Shown here: positions 36,415-45,741 of the stretch, in pieces
Position numbering within the stretch: position 1 is the stretch's first letter
Layout: each line of letters starts with the position of its first letter
From: Paenibacillus taihuensis
Lineage (GTDB): Bacteria > Bacillota > Bacilli > Paenibacillales > Paenibacillaceae
Reading direction: 5' to 3'
Length of the DNA: 64,000 nt
Assembly (NCBI RefSeq): GCF_003386535.1
Contig: NZ_QTTN01000012.1
Location: forward strand, 62,001-126,000
The notes under the pieces: model-generated
The model's input: the letters and a program-made list of their open reading frames with translations, nothing else
The model's database searches: none
What the model was told of the DNA's origin: nothing
Translations under genes and position numbers: made by a program

Positions 36415-38004
36415 ATGATCAAGTACGAAATATTCAGTATGAATGAATGGCTCTACACGGATAGCGTTGTTAGTGACGGCGGTGCTGGCACGATCAAGCT
36501 GAATTCGGCTCGGGGGAGCTACGCAGCATGCCAGATTTTGCTTAACGATGTTGCACTGGAAGCTCCTATTCGTTGTTCATTTATTCATTCGACAAGCACT
36601 GTGTTTCTAGGCCAACCGGAGTTCAATCAATTAATCGATATTTTTGTGGAGAAGAATACAGGTCCAATCAGCTTCTGCGTGCAAGATGGCGAGTCGGCGG
36701 AGGGCTATACGACGAGGCAAGCTCCTTTCCGCGTCTATGAAGCGATACAGCCGTTGACGGAAGAGACCGTTTCGCGTGCGACTACCGAAGCGCTGTATGT
36801 ATGCTGGGAGATTCCGGCGGACGCTGCTCCGGGCAAGTTTTCCGGCGAATTGTCGATCACGATCGGGGAAGACAACTGTCTCATTCCGGTAGAAGTCGAC
36901 GTGTTCGAGGCGGTCGTGCCCGCGAAGGAGACGCTTGCGGTTACGAACTGGTTCAGCCTGCCGAATATGGCGAAGCGTTATAACGTGGAGCTGTGGTCGG
37001 AAGGGCATTGGGCCATGATCGAGAAATACGGCCGCATCATGCGAAGAGCGCGGCAGACGCATTTCTGGGTGCCGATGGATGCGATTCAAGTCTCGCTCGT
37101 TGGCGAGGATCAATACACGTTTAACTTCGAGCGTGCGGAGCGGCTCATTCGGCTCTATCTCGGGCTTGGATTCACAGGTATCGAAGGCGGCCTTGTTGCA
37201 GGGCGCAAGGACTTCTGGGGCTCCGAGTTCCACATTTTCAATACGTGGAATGGCGGCGAAGCGCTAAAGGCGATCGCGGCAGAAGGTTATGCGTACCTAT
37301 CGCAATTCCTGCCTGCTTGGCGTGAATTCCTCGAGCATAACTGCTGGCTGGACATTCTCGTGCAGCATGTTGCCGATGAGCCGACAGAGAACAGCGTGAC
37401 AGAATACCGGATTCTGTCCGGTATCGTGCGCAAGTTTATGCCAGGCGTTCCGCTGCTGGAAGCGGTGGAGACGGTTGATTTGGCTGGTGCGGTCGATATT
37501 CTCGTACCGAAAAATATTTTCTACCAAGAGAATCAGGAGCAGTTCGAGAAGCTGCGTTCGCTCGGGGACAAGCTGTGGTACTATACCTGCTGCATTCCAG
37601 GCGGTAAGTGGTTGAACCGGCTTTGGGACATGCCTCTGATCCGGTCGCGTTACTTGCACTGGGGCAACTACAAATATGATCTGGAAGGGTTCCTGCACTG
37701 GGGGCTTAACCATTGCGACGATGATAAAGACCCGCTCAATCAGACGGATCTATTCTTCCCGCCGGGCGACACGCACTGCACCTATCCGGGGGCGAATGGT
37801 CCGCTTAGCAGCATGCGGCTAGAGGCGATGCGTGCCGGCTGCGAAGACTACGAGCTGTTGAAGCAGTTGGCTGCGAAGAACAAAGCTTTGGCTGACGAGC
37901 TGACGGCATCCTGCTTAACGAGCTTTAATGAGGCGAACGAGGATACGGTTCATTTTGCAGAAGTGCATCGCAAGCTGCTGGCAGCATTATCGGAGGAGGC
38001 ATAA
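36415..38004 (+). CDS. DUF4091 domain-containing protein, probable glycoside hydrolase
   Basis: The 529-residue protein starts after TGGGAGG. It has an N-terminal beta domain (about residues 1-170), a barrel-like middle part and a C-terminal DUF4091 region with YYTCCIPGGKWLNR, RSRYLHWGNYKYDLEGFLHW and GPLSSMRLEAMRAGCEDYELL. A candidate catalytic site is D321-E322 in the motif HVADEPT, conserved in position in the next protein as HLSDEPG. No signal peptide is visible. DUF4091 proteins are commonly found in polysaccharide loci; the reaction is not assigned. Confidence 0.83.
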   Translation: MIKYEIFSMNEWLYTDSVVSDGGAGTIKLNSARGSYAACQILLNDVALEAPIRCSFIHSTSTVFLGQPEFNQLIDIFVEKNTGPISFCVQDGESAEGYTTRQAPFRVYEAIQPLTEETVSRATTEALYVCWEIPADAAPGKFSGELSITIGEDNCLIPVEVDVFEAVVPAKETLAVTNWFSLPNMAKRYNVELWSEGHWAMIEKYGRIMRRARQTHFWVPMDAIQVSLVGEDQYTFNFERAERLIRLYLGLGFTGIEGGLVAGRKDFWGSEFHIFNTWNGGEALKAIAAEGYAYLSQFLPAWREFLEHNCWLDILVQHVADEPTENSVTEYRILSGIVRKFMPGVPLLEAVETVDLAGAVDILVPKNIFYQENQEQFEKLRSLGDKLWYYTCCIPGGKWLNRLWDMPLIRSRYLHWGNYKYDLEGFLHWGLNHCDDDKDPLNQTDLFFPPGDTHCTYPGANGPLSSMRLEAMRAGCEDYELLKQLAAKNKALADELTASCLTSFNEANEDTVHFAEVHRKLLAALSEEA

Positions 38005-38006
38005 GG

Positions 38007-39713
38007 ATGTCGGAGCAACAGTTGAAATTAGAGACGAGATGCCTCCATTCGCTTGCAAAGGTGTTTGCCGATGAGGAGCTTCAAGAGGCTGCTTATGAGC
38101 GGGGCTCCGCGCTGCGCGGGGAATATTATTCATTCCAAGTGGCGTACCGGACGACTGCTTTCATGAAAAATCTGAAGGTGGCCGTGAAGAGCGGCTTGGC
38201 GGAATCTTCGACGATTACAGTGAAGAGCGTCGGTCTCGCGCCTTCCGAGCTGCCTAACTATAATGACCCGGACGACTATCTGCTTCGGACGACGCCGGGC
38301 TTGTATCCGGATCCGCTCTATCCGCTGGAAGCGGTAACGGGAGGCGTCCATGCGCTGCCGAATCAGTGGCGGTCGGTATGGGTGACGGTTCAAATCGCAG
38401 GCGACGCGGCTCCTGGCAAATATCCTGTGGAGATCGAGTTCACGGAAGAAAATGGCGAAGCTCTAGGCTCCGGCATGTTTGAGCTGGAGGTTATCGGTGC
38501 AGAGCTGCCAGAGCAGCAGCTTGTGCATACGGAATGGTTCTATCTTGATTGCCTCGCGAGCTGGTACAAGGTGGAGACGTTCTCCGAAGCGCACTGGCAG
38601 ATCATCGAGAAGTACGTGGCGCACTATGTAGAGTCCGGCATGAACATGATTTTGACGCCGCTGTTCTCGCCTCCGCTGGAGCTGGATTACGGTAAATATC
38701 GTCCGACGGTTCAGCTTGTTGGCGTGAAGCTGGCGGGCGAGTCGGGCGCTTATACTTTCGACTTCACGCTGCTGGAGCGCTGGGTCGAGGTATGCTTGCG
38801 GAATGGCGTGAAGCATTTCGAGTACTCCCATCTGTTCACGCAGTGGGGAGCGAAGCATGCGCCGAAGATCTTTGCGGAAGTGGATGGCGAGGGAGAGCAG
38901 CGCCAAATCTTCGGCTGGGAAACGGATGCGGAAGGCGAAGCTTACCTAGAATTCCTGACGCAGTTCATTCCGGCGCTTGTGCAATTTGTTAAGGCGCATG
39001 GGCTTGAGCGGAGCAGTTATTTCCATCTGTCGGATGAGCCGGGCACATGGTGCCTGGATTCGTATACGAGCGCGAGCACTACGATTCGAACACTGCTGAA
39101 GGATGAATTCCCAATTATCGATGCGCTGTCTGAGTATGATTTCTACAAGCGCGGCCTGCTGACGCATCCGGTCGTTTCGACAGAGCATATCCATACCTAT
39201 ATCGAGAACAATGCCGACAACCTGTGGGCGTACTACTGCTGCTGCGAGTACAAGCATAAGGAGTCGAACCGCTTCTTCAACATGCCTTCGGCGCGGAACC
39301 GGATTATCGGCGTGCAGCTGTACAAATACGATATTCAAGGCTTCCTGCATTGGGGCTACAATCACTGGTACGCGCAGCGTTCGCGCCGGGAAATCAATCC
39401 GTTCCAAGTGACGGACGCCGACATGGCGTTCCCTTCGGGCGATGCGTTCCTCGTGTATCCGGGCGAAGACGGTCCAATTAGCTCGATCCGCTTGGCTGTA
39501 CTGCGCGAAGCGCTGCAGGACATTCGTGCACTTCGTTTGCTCGAAAGCTTAACGAGCAAGCAGGACGTAGTAGAGCTGTTGGAAGCGGGACTGAGCGAAC
39601 CGATCACGTTCCGTCAGTATGAGCGCGGCAGCGCATGGCTGCTTGCGATGCGTGAGCGGGTAAACCGCCTAATTGCGGAGTGCGTGCAGCAGGAGAGTGG
39701 ACTGACGTGCTGA
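38007..39713 (+). CDS. DUF4091 domain-containing protein, second tandem copy
   Basis: The 568-residue protein begins two bases after the previous stop, with GGAGGAGGC as ribosome binding site. It shares the whole architecture of the gene before it: beta domain with APGKYPVEIEFTEENGE, HTEWFYLDCLASWYKVETFS matching TNWFSLPNMAKRYNVELWS, the HLSDEPG motif (D343, E344) and the C-terminal block GFLHWGYNHWY with GEDGPISSIRLAVLREALQD. The tandem pair arose by duplication but has diverged strongly, so the two may act on different linkages. Confidence 0.83.
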   Translation: MSEQQLKLETRCLHSLAKVFADEELQEAAYERGSALRGEYYSFQVAYRTTAFMKNLKVAVKSGLAESSTITVKSVGLAPSELPNYNDPDDYLLRTTPGLYPDPLYPLEAVTGGVHALPNQWRSVWVTVQIAGDAAPGKYPVEIEFTEENGEALGSGMFELEVIGAELPEQQLVHTEWFYLDCLASWYKVETFSEAHWQIIEKYVAHYVESGMNMILTPLFSPPLELDYGKYRPTVQLVGVKLAGESGAYTFDFTLLERWVEVCLRNGVKHFEYSHLFTQWGAKHAPKIFAEVDGEGEQRQIFGWETDAEGEAYLEFLTQFIPALVQFVKAHGLERSSYFHLSDEPGTWCLDSYTSASTTIRTLLKDEFPIIDALSEYDFYKRGLLTHPVVSTEHIHTYIENNADNLWAYYCCCEYKHKESNRFFNMPSARNRIIGVQLYKYDIQGFLHWGYNHWYAQRSRREINPFQVTDADMAFPSGDAFLVYPGEDGPISSIRLAVLREALQDIRALRLLESLTSKQDVVELLEAGLSEPITFRQYERGSAWLLAMRERVNRLIAECVQQESGLTC

Positions 39714-41479
39714 ATCTGACGGAATGGCAGGAGACGCTGCTGTATCATCCGATGATTGGAAGCGGACCGATTCCGACAGTCTGCGACGGAGAGGGTATCT
39801 ATCCGTACGAGAGCTTCAGCGAGACGGCGGAGCGTCCTGTGCTGCGCAAGTTTCGGATGATTGCGATCGAGAATGAATGGATGAAAGTGACCGTCTGTCC
39901 TGACCTGGGCGGCAAAATCTATTCCATCTTCGATAAGGCGAGCGGCAAGGAGATTTTGTTCGACGCAGGTGCGGTGCGGCCAGTGCGGATTCTGCCGCGC
40001 ATGGCGTTCATCAGCGGCGGCATTGAGGTGAGCTTTCCGATTGCACATACACCTGTGCAGATCGAGGCTGTTCATACGGAGGCGCGGCAGATTGGCGACC
40101 GTCTCTACATTTGGTGCGGCGAGCGCGAAGTGCGCTACGGCATGCAGTGGACGGTCGAGTATTCGCTCGGGGAGCGGGATCGTTATCTGACGCAGCGGGC
40201 GACGTTCGTCAACCCGACCTCGGAGGCGCATGCTTGGATGTCATGGTCCAATGCGGCGCTGCCGGCGCGCGCGGACTCGCAGTTTCATTTTCCGACGGGT
40301 CGTGTGCTGCGGCATGCGGACATTCTGGAGGAGATCGAGTGGGACGGCAAGCGCGGTTATACGCTGGAGGACTTCGATCGGATGCAAGGCTTCTTCTGGA
40401 AGACAGCCGACTGCAACGCGTTCGGCATGTACACGCCAAGCCTCGGCAGCGGCTTGTACCATATCGCCGATCCGGCGGAGACGCCGGGCATCAAGCTGTG
40501 GCTCTACGGACTCGGCAAGCATGAGAACTGGGCACATTCGACGGCAATCCGCCGGGAGAGTTACGTCGAGATCCAGGCAGGTCCGCTGCTGGAGCAAGCG
40601 GATAATTCGAAGCTGCAGCCAGGTGCGCGGCATGTGCATACGGAATTTTGGATCCCAAGCGCGGAGCCGCTGGAGATCCGCGAGCTGGCGCTGCCGGCGC
40701 CGCAGCTGATTCCAATCGAAGAGGTTCCCCTCTTCGATTGGATACCGCGTGCGGGCACGGCGCCGTGGCTGGCGCTTGCGGCCCCCTATCGGGGCGGCGA
40801 CGCTGGCGCGCTTGCGGCTCCGCCGGCGGCCGAGGATTGCATCTGGCCGCCGTCCGGTTTGGAGCAGCTCGGCGACGCGCTGCTGTGGGCCGCGGACGTC
40901 GCTGCTAGCGCAGCTGGCGATGCTGGCGAAGAGCACAGCCAGCTGTGGCGGTATTACTACGCCGTATGGCTGGCAGGGCAAGGCCTGCTGGACGAGGCGA
41001 TTGCTGCGCTCTCGGCGGTCCAGCTGGACTGCGGCTATGCGCTGCTTGGCCGGCTGCTGCGCGTAAGCAGGGGCGATTACGCCGGCTCGCGCGCTGCGTA
41101 CGCGCAGATTCGTTCGGCTGCGTGGAGCCTGCACCCGCAGCTGTTCTTCGAGCGCGACGTGACGCTCGCGCACTTCGGAGCGGAGGCTCTCGATGAGCGC
41201 GCGCAGTGGTTCGCGCAGGTCGACTCGCTGCAGGACGACGCGCTGATCGAGCGGAAGGCGAGCTTCTTGTTCGACCGCGGGGACCTTGCCGAAGCGAAGG
41301 CGATCCTGGATCGCCACGCATTCGGCAAGGTGCATCAGCGGTACGACCGTACGCAGCTGTGGCAGCGCCTTGCGGCAGCGGCGGGCGAGCCGACCAGCGC
41401 GAGCGAGGACGTGCTCGCACATCTCGGCGAGGACGATCTTGCCGTCTACGGCGCATATCGCGTGTCGGAGCAGGAGTAA
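39707..41479 (+). CDS. DUF5107 domain-containing protein with C-terminal helical repeats
   Basis: GTG at 39707 with AGGAGAG 10 bp upstream overlaps the previous gene by 7 bp. Residues 1-330 form a beta-rich domain of the DUF5107 type (VCPDLGGKIYSIFDKASGKE, FISGGIEVSFPIAHTPVQ, HVHTEFWIPS), similar to galactose-mutarotase-like folds. Residues 340-580 are Ala/Leu/Asp-rich helices in a TPR-like pattern (LWRYYYAVWLAGQGLLDEAI, FLFDRGDLAEAKAILDRHAF). The full family often has over 1000 residues, so this is a short form. A sugar-binding or mutarotase-like role is plausible. Confidence 0.82.
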   Translation: MLNLTEWQETLLYHPMIGSGPIPTVCDGEGIYPYESFSETAERPVLRKFRMIAIENEWMKVTVCPDLGGKIYSIFDKASGKEILFDAGAVRPVRILPRMAFISGGIEVSFPIAHTPVQIEAVHTEARQIGDRLYIWCGEREVRYGMQWTVEYSLGERDRYLTQRATFVNPTSEAHAWMSWSNAALPARADSQFHFPTGRVLRHADILEEIEWDGKRGYTLEDFDRMQGFFWKTADCNAFGMYTPSLGSGLYHIADPAETPGIKLWLYGLGKHENWAHSTAIRRESYVEIQAGPLLEQADNSKLQPGARHVHTEFWIPSAEPLEIRELALPAPQLIPIEEVPLFDWIPRAGTAPWLALAAPYRGGDAGALAAPPAAEDCIWPPSGLEQLGDALLWAADVAASAAGDAGEEHSQLWRYYYAVWLAGQGLLDEAIAALSAVQLDCGYALLGRLLRVSRGDYAGSRAAYAQIRSAAWSLHPQLFFERDVTLAHFGAEALDERAQWFAQVDSLQDDALIERKASFLFDRGDLAEAKAILDRHAFGKVHQRYDRTQLWQRLAAAAGEPTSASEDVLAHLGEDDLAVYGAYRVSEQE

Positions 41480-41518
41480 GCGTGGCTGCCAGGCTTCTGC
41501 GCGGTTGAAATGAGTAAA

Positions 41519-41552
41519 AGCGTGCATTTCACAGCGAAATGCACGCTTTTTT
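41519..41552 (+). terminator. Rho-independent terminator of the hydrolase cluster
   Basis: The stem GCGTGCATTTC/GAAATGCACGC is followed by TTTTTTC. It is followed at once by a family A repeat element. Confidence 0.92.
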
Positions 41553-41579
41553 CATTGCAATCAGCGTTTCGCTGAAAGG

Positions 41580-41768
41580 CTATAATGGAAAAATCCACTC
41601 ATTTTTGCTGAAATCGGCCTTTTTGCTTGGCTATATTGGAGTTTTCCATTCATTTTCTGCGGAATCGCCTATTTCGGGGCGTTTAGAGGTAAAAATGAGT
41701 GGATATTTCCAACATAGGCTGCATTTTTCTGCGACTGAACCGTTTCTTAGTGGAAATATCCAATATAG
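41580..41768. repeat. Family A dyad element, copy 3 (51-bp period)
   Basis: Direct keywords begin at 41580 (CTATAATGGAAAAATCCACT) and 41631 (CTATATTGGAGTTTTCCATT). Inverted keywords end at 41717 (AGTGGATATTTCCAACATAG) and 41768 (AGTGGAAATATCCAATATAG). Changes inside the arms often keep the TGGA-N4-TCCA mini-palindrome (AAAA, GTTT-like and ATAT spacers), which points to selection on structure. Confidence 0.87.
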
Positions 41769-41840
41769 AGAGGGGCGGGACTCCGAACTGTACACTTAGA
41801 GCCAAGTTCTGCAAGAGATGCGCGCCTAAGCCTCTGCCCC

Positions 41841-42643
41841 CTACTTCACCGAACGCACCGCCAGCCACTGCGGCAATGCCGCAAGCGGATTCGACTTCCA
41901 ATCACAATAGCTGTCCAGCTCGGCCTGCGACGGCTGTTTCACATCGTCGTCCGATTCGTCTACCCAGAATGTACCGTCTACCGCGTACATTTCCTCCAGC
42001 CGCGCCAAGCTTAGGCCAGATGAAACTATCGCATTCACAAAGTCCTGCACGCGCCATCTGTACCTCGGAACATCTCCGATGGGACCGGTCTTGTCGTAAG
42101 GCTTCACGACTTCAAGCGTGCCAGCCTCCCCCGAGAAAGGACGCATGAACGGATGAACATCGAACATGACCGAATAACCGCCAGTCTTCAGAACACGGTG
42201 AATATTCCGGTACATCGCTTTCAAATCATGAAGCCACACGTGTACGCCGTTCGAGGTGTACACCAGGTCGTAGGCGTTGTCCGCACGCGGCCAAGCTGCA
42301 TCGTATCGTCTACCACAAACTCAATATCCCAGCCATGCTTGCGAGCAATGGAGGAGCTGTTCGCAATTTGCTTTTCCGAGATATCGCATGAAGTGACCTG
42401 TGCGCCGAGAAGCTGAAAAGCATACACCGCGTGATTGTCGCCGCTCGACGGGACGCAGACCCGCTTGCCCTGCAGATTAGGTAATGCTTCGCGAATGATT
42501 GCGTAGGTTGCGGGATGGAACGCGGATGCTGGATCGTCGATGATTTTGGCGATGGCTTCATCTGTCCGATAACGCAAGTACCAGGAATCGGCCCATTCGT
42601 TCCATTGGTCTTTAATGATGTGCCGCGAATTCGAATTGTCCAT
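41841..42643 (-). pseudogene. SAM-dependent methyltransferase gene with a frameshift
   Basis: On the minus strand ATG at 42643 follows AAGGGAG. The N-terminal frame encodes a class I methyltransferase (VCVPSSGDNHAVYAFQLLGA as motif I, VTSCDISEKQI as motif II) up to DDTMQLGR, then leaves the expected frame near 42287. The rest (AYDLVYTSNGVHVWLHDL, HRVLKTGGYSVMFDVHPFMR, ending LPQWLAVRSVK) continues in another frame to 41841. A single missing base would repair it to about 267 residues. It is a second frameshift in this window, so either decay or an indel in the read is possible. Confidence 0.8.
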
Positions 42644-42817
42644 GCCGTGCACTCCCTTACTCCTTGTATAACTCCACTATGCTACATTCGGAAATGATTG
42701 AATAGAAATATATGGAAGTCTCTCGCGCAGCAAGCTACAATAAAACTAACCCGTAAGTATGCAGTTACGGACGGGCCAGATTGACGGCTTCAAACCTATC
42801 TCTTACATAAAGGAGTG

Positions 42818-42923
42818 ATGATGTTTGCATACGAACGAACATGACAATAGACCGTTGAGAGGTCGGGCAGTCTAACGGGCAGTCTAACTCCTCTCATAGG
42901 CAATGGGAGGCCGACAGGCGACG
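42818..42923 (+). promoter_or_regulatory. Possible leader peptide and translational attenuator before the APH-family gene
   Basis: AAAGGAG precedes ATG codons at 42818/42821 that open an 8-codon frame (MMFAYERT, stop at 42844). Behind it, TGAGAGG (42856-42862) can pair with CCTCTCA (42890-42896), enclosing a tandem 12-bp repeat CGGGCAGTCTAA (42864-42875 and 42876-42887). The same CTCC can instead pair with GGAG at the ribosome binding site of the downstream gene. Alternative pairings of this kind are known for cat/erm leaders; here it is only a structural reading. Confidence 0.35.
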
Positions 42924-43955
42924 ATGATGTTACTTGTAAATATGTGGCTTGGAACAGTAGATGACACGCCTGCTGGACAGCTTGTTCTGAATTGGGAGCA
43001 CGAAGCGAATTCGCTAAAGTTCTGGAGAGCTAGCAGCAATTTTGTATACCGCTTTGAAGCAGACGGGGGCAAGCCGTTCTGGCTTCGGTTTGTTCACGAG
43101 GCTGATAATTCGATCGCGAATATACATGCAGAGCTCCACTATATCATCTACTTAATAGAGCGGGGATATGCTGCGGCCCCGCCGGTCCCATCCTTGAATG
43201 GTCGGCTCATCGAGACGATAGAGACGGAGCAGGGACGCTATTACGGTGTTGTGTTTGAACAAGCCGAAGGGAACCGTGTGCAGGCTGACCGGATGACAGA
43301 GGATCAGCTTCAGCGATGGGGCCAATCGTTGGCACAGCTGCATCTGCATGCAGCTGACTATGAAGTGTCTGCCGATCTGACGGCACGGCGAAGCTGGGAA
43401 GATACACTCCGCTTCATCTCCGAAGTGCTGGAGCGTCATCCGAACGAGGATGCAGCCATCGCCGCGTGCAGGCGCGTGGAGCAATGGCTCCGCAGTCTGC
43501 CGAATGGAGCGGAGCATGCGGGAATAATCCATTATGATTTCCAGCTCGATAATGTGTTCGATAGAGCTCAAGCGGAGGCTGACGCTGCTTCAACCCGTGC
43601 ATCATTCGGTGCACCATTCAGTGTCATCGACTTCGATGATGCGATGTACCACTGGTACACCATGGACATTGCAGCTGCTCTCGCTGATTTGGACGACCTC
43701 GAAGAAGCTCAAGCTGCCAGCGCTCGAGCGCTATTTTTGCAAGGGTACGCATCAATAAGATCACTCAATGATCACCACATCGATGAGCTTCACCATCAGC
43801 TGCCATTATTCAGACGATTCTCCCGGCTCTACTCTTACGCCAGACTCTTGAGATGCATCGAAGGGCTCGAGCTGGATGGGGCACCGGAATGGCTGATCGG
43901 ACTTCATCGGAAGGTGCTGACGTGGTGCGGCGGAATGCGTGAAGAATTTAGTTGA
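42924..43955 (+). CDS. Aminoglycoside phosphotransferase (APH)/choline-kinase-fold family protein
   Basis: ATG at 42924 or 42927 lies 13 bp after GGGAGG. The 343-residue protein has the ATP-binding lobe (NFVYRFEADGGKPFWLRF), the Brenner motif HYDFQLDN with the catalytic Asp, and the metal-binding IDFDDAMYHWYTMD. These small-molecule kinases phosphorylate aminoglycosides, homoserine, fructosamine or similar hydroxyl substrates; most chromosomal Paenibacillus members have no proven resistance role. The substrate is unknown. Confidence 0.88.
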   Translation: MMLLVNMWLGTVDDTPAGQLVLNWEHEANSLKFWRASSNFVYRFEADGGKPFWLRFVHEADNSIANIHAELHYIIYLIERGYAAAPPVPSLNGRLIETIETEQGRYYGVVFEQAEGNRVQADRMTEDQLQRWGQSLAQLHLHAADYEVSADLTARRSWEDTLRFISEVLERHPNEDAAIAACRRVEQWLRSLPNGAEHAGIIHYDFQLDNVFDRAQAEADAASTRASFGAPFSVIDFDDAMYHWYTMDIAAALADLDDLEEAQAASARALFLQGYASIRSLNDHHIDELHHQLPLFRRFSRLYSYARLLRCIEGLELDGAPEWLIGLHRKVLTWCGGMREEFS

Positions 43956-43977
43956 AACATTATAATCTAGTCTTTCA

Positions 43978-44010
43978 GGCTCTCGACGCTTATTGTCGAG
44001 GGTTTTTATT
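43978..44010 (+). terminator. Rho-independent terminator
   Basis: The stem CTCGAC-GCTTATT-GTCGAG is followed by GGTTTTTATT, 26 bp after the APH-family stop. Confidence 0.85.
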
Positions 44011-44126
44011 ATGCTAATGCGACACTGGTAAAAAGAACTATAAGCTTCTTACAACCGATAAATGGTATACTTGACAGGAAAACGGATGATAGACTATTTT
44101 TCGAAGCAGAGGTAGAACGTATAATT

Positions 44127-45731
44127 ATGCATAATAAGCCAAATGCGAAACAACCCAATACGGCGCTCCGAATTGCGCTCTCTTATGTCATCATCGGAAG
44201 CATCTGGATTGTACTGTCTGATGAGATTATGGAGCTGCTGCATATTTCGAATTTGATACGGATCCATACCTCCAAAGGGATTTTCTATGTATTCATAACT
44301 GCTTTTATACTATATTTCTGGGTCAAACGGGCGAAGAAGGATTTAACCGAGAGTGAGGAGCGGTACCGCATTCTTGTGGAGCATCTGCCTGAGCCGATCG
44401 TGGTTTATTGTGAAGAGGCAATTGTATTTATTAATCCAGCCGGGGCAAAAGTATTCGGAGCCGCGAATGTGCAGCACATGATTGGCACGCCGATTGCCCG
44501 ACTCGTCCAAAATGATTTCAAGCTGCTTTTTTCCACACAGCATGGCGTTCCGAGCGAGCATATTTTCCAGCGTGTGGATGGACAAGCGATTGACGTAGAA
44601 GTGACTTGCGTACCGATTGCGTACATGGGCAAACCGGCTATGCAGCTGCTATGCCGCGATATTACGGAACGTAAGCGGAATGAGCGCAAGCTGGCGGAGA
44701 ATGAGCAGGCGATCAAGTCGCTCGTGGATCACAATCCGGATGCGATCTTCTCGCTTGATCTAAGTGCTCACATGGTCAGTGCGAACCCGGCGATCGTGAG
44801 GATTGTCGGTTATCAGCTGGACGAGCTGCTGGGTCAATCCTTCTGCCAATTTATTAATGAACCGGACCGAAAGCCAGCTAAAGTTGTATTTGACCAGTCG
44901 CTCCAAGGGGAATCGCAAAGCATCGAAATTAAGATTCTCCACAAGGATGGGTCCCACATCAGCGTGAACTTGAAGATGGTTCCGATCATTGTCAGCGGTC
45001 AAGTGATAGGCGTCTATGGTATTGCCAAAGATATAACCGAGCTCAAGCGGACGGCAGAGCTGCTGCTGAAATCCGAGAAGCTGTCTGTCGTTGGGCAGCT
45101 GGCCGCAGGTGTAGCGCATGAAATTCGGAATCCATTGACGTCCTTGCGGGGCTTCGTGCAGCTGTACAGCAAGAAGATCGATCATGCGTATTACGAGATC
45201 ATGCTCTCGGAGCTCGACCGGATTAACGATATTGTCAGCGAGTTTCTCGTTATTGCGAAGCCGCAGGCGGTTGTTTTTGAAATGAACGATATACGCAAAA
45301 TGCTGGACGATGTAATCGCGCTCCTCGACACGGAAGCGATTTTGAGAGACGTGCAGATTAAGGCCGAGCTTGCGCCGGACATTCCGCTCGTCTACTGCCA
45401 GCAGAATCAACTGAAGCAGGTATTCATCAATGTGCTCAAAAATGCGATTGAATCGATGGTAAGCGGCGGCGAGATTATCATTCAGATGCAAGCCAACGAG
45501 CAGCAGGTTGTGGTTCGGATTAAGGATCAAGGCTGCGGCATTCATGAAGATCGGCTGGCGATGGTTGGCGAACCGTTCTATACGACGAAGGAGAAAGGAA
45601 CTGGCCTGGGCTTAATGGTCTGCCACCAGATCATGGAAGCTCACTCAGGCAGCCTGCGGATTGAGAGCGCGGTCGGCGTTGGCACGACGGTTGAATTGAT
45701 TTTGCCGGTTAAATATATCCCGGCAGCATAA
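44127..45731 (+). CDS. Membrane-bound PAS-domain sensor histidine kinase (sporulation-kinase-like)
   Basis: The 534-residue protein has two transmembrane helices near residues 16-34 and 50-67, a first PAS domain (about 78-185), a second PAS with PAC (about 195-310), a HisKA domain with phospho-acceptor H331 in VAHEIRNPLTSLRG, and an HATPase_c domain (NVLKNAIESM, KDQGCGIHEDRL, KEKGTGLGLMVCHQIM). This layout resembles the KinA-E group and related orphan kinases that feed the Spo0A phosphorelay. There is no response regulator next to it, which supports an orphan role. The ribosome binding site (AGAGGTAG) is weak and distant. Confidence 0.88.
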   Translation: MHNKPNAKQPNTALRIALSYVIIGSIWIVLSDEIMELLHISNLIRIHTSKGIFYVFITAFILYFWVKRAKKDLTESEERYRILVEHLPEPIVVYCEEAIVFINPAGAKVFGAANVQHMIGTPIARLVQNDFKLLFSTQHGVPSEHIFQRVDGQAIDVEVTCVPIAYMGKPAMQLLCRDITERKRNERKLAENEQAIKSLVDHNPDAIFSLDLSAHMVSANPAIVRIVGYQLDELLGQSFCQFINEPDRKPAKVVFDQSLQGESQSIEIKILHKDGSHISVNLKMVPIIVSGQVIGVYGIAKDITELKRTAELLLKSEKLSVVGQLAAGVAHEIRNPLTSLRGFVQLYSKKIDHAYYEIMLSELDRINDIVSEFLVIAKPQAVVFEMNDIRKMLDDVIALLDTEAILRDVQIKAELAPDIPLVYCQQNQLKQVFINVLKNAIESMVSGGEIIIQMQANEQQVVVRIKDQGCGIHEDRLAMVGEPFYTTKEKGTGLGLMVCHQIMEAHSGSLRIESAVGVGTTVELILPVKYIPAA

Positions 45732-45741
45732 TGGATCGAAG

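Noticed and set aside
40241-41527. 428-codon minus-strand frame opposite the DUF5107 gene
   Set aside because: Arg/Leu-rich shadow without domain similarity; the plus strand is the coherent operon.
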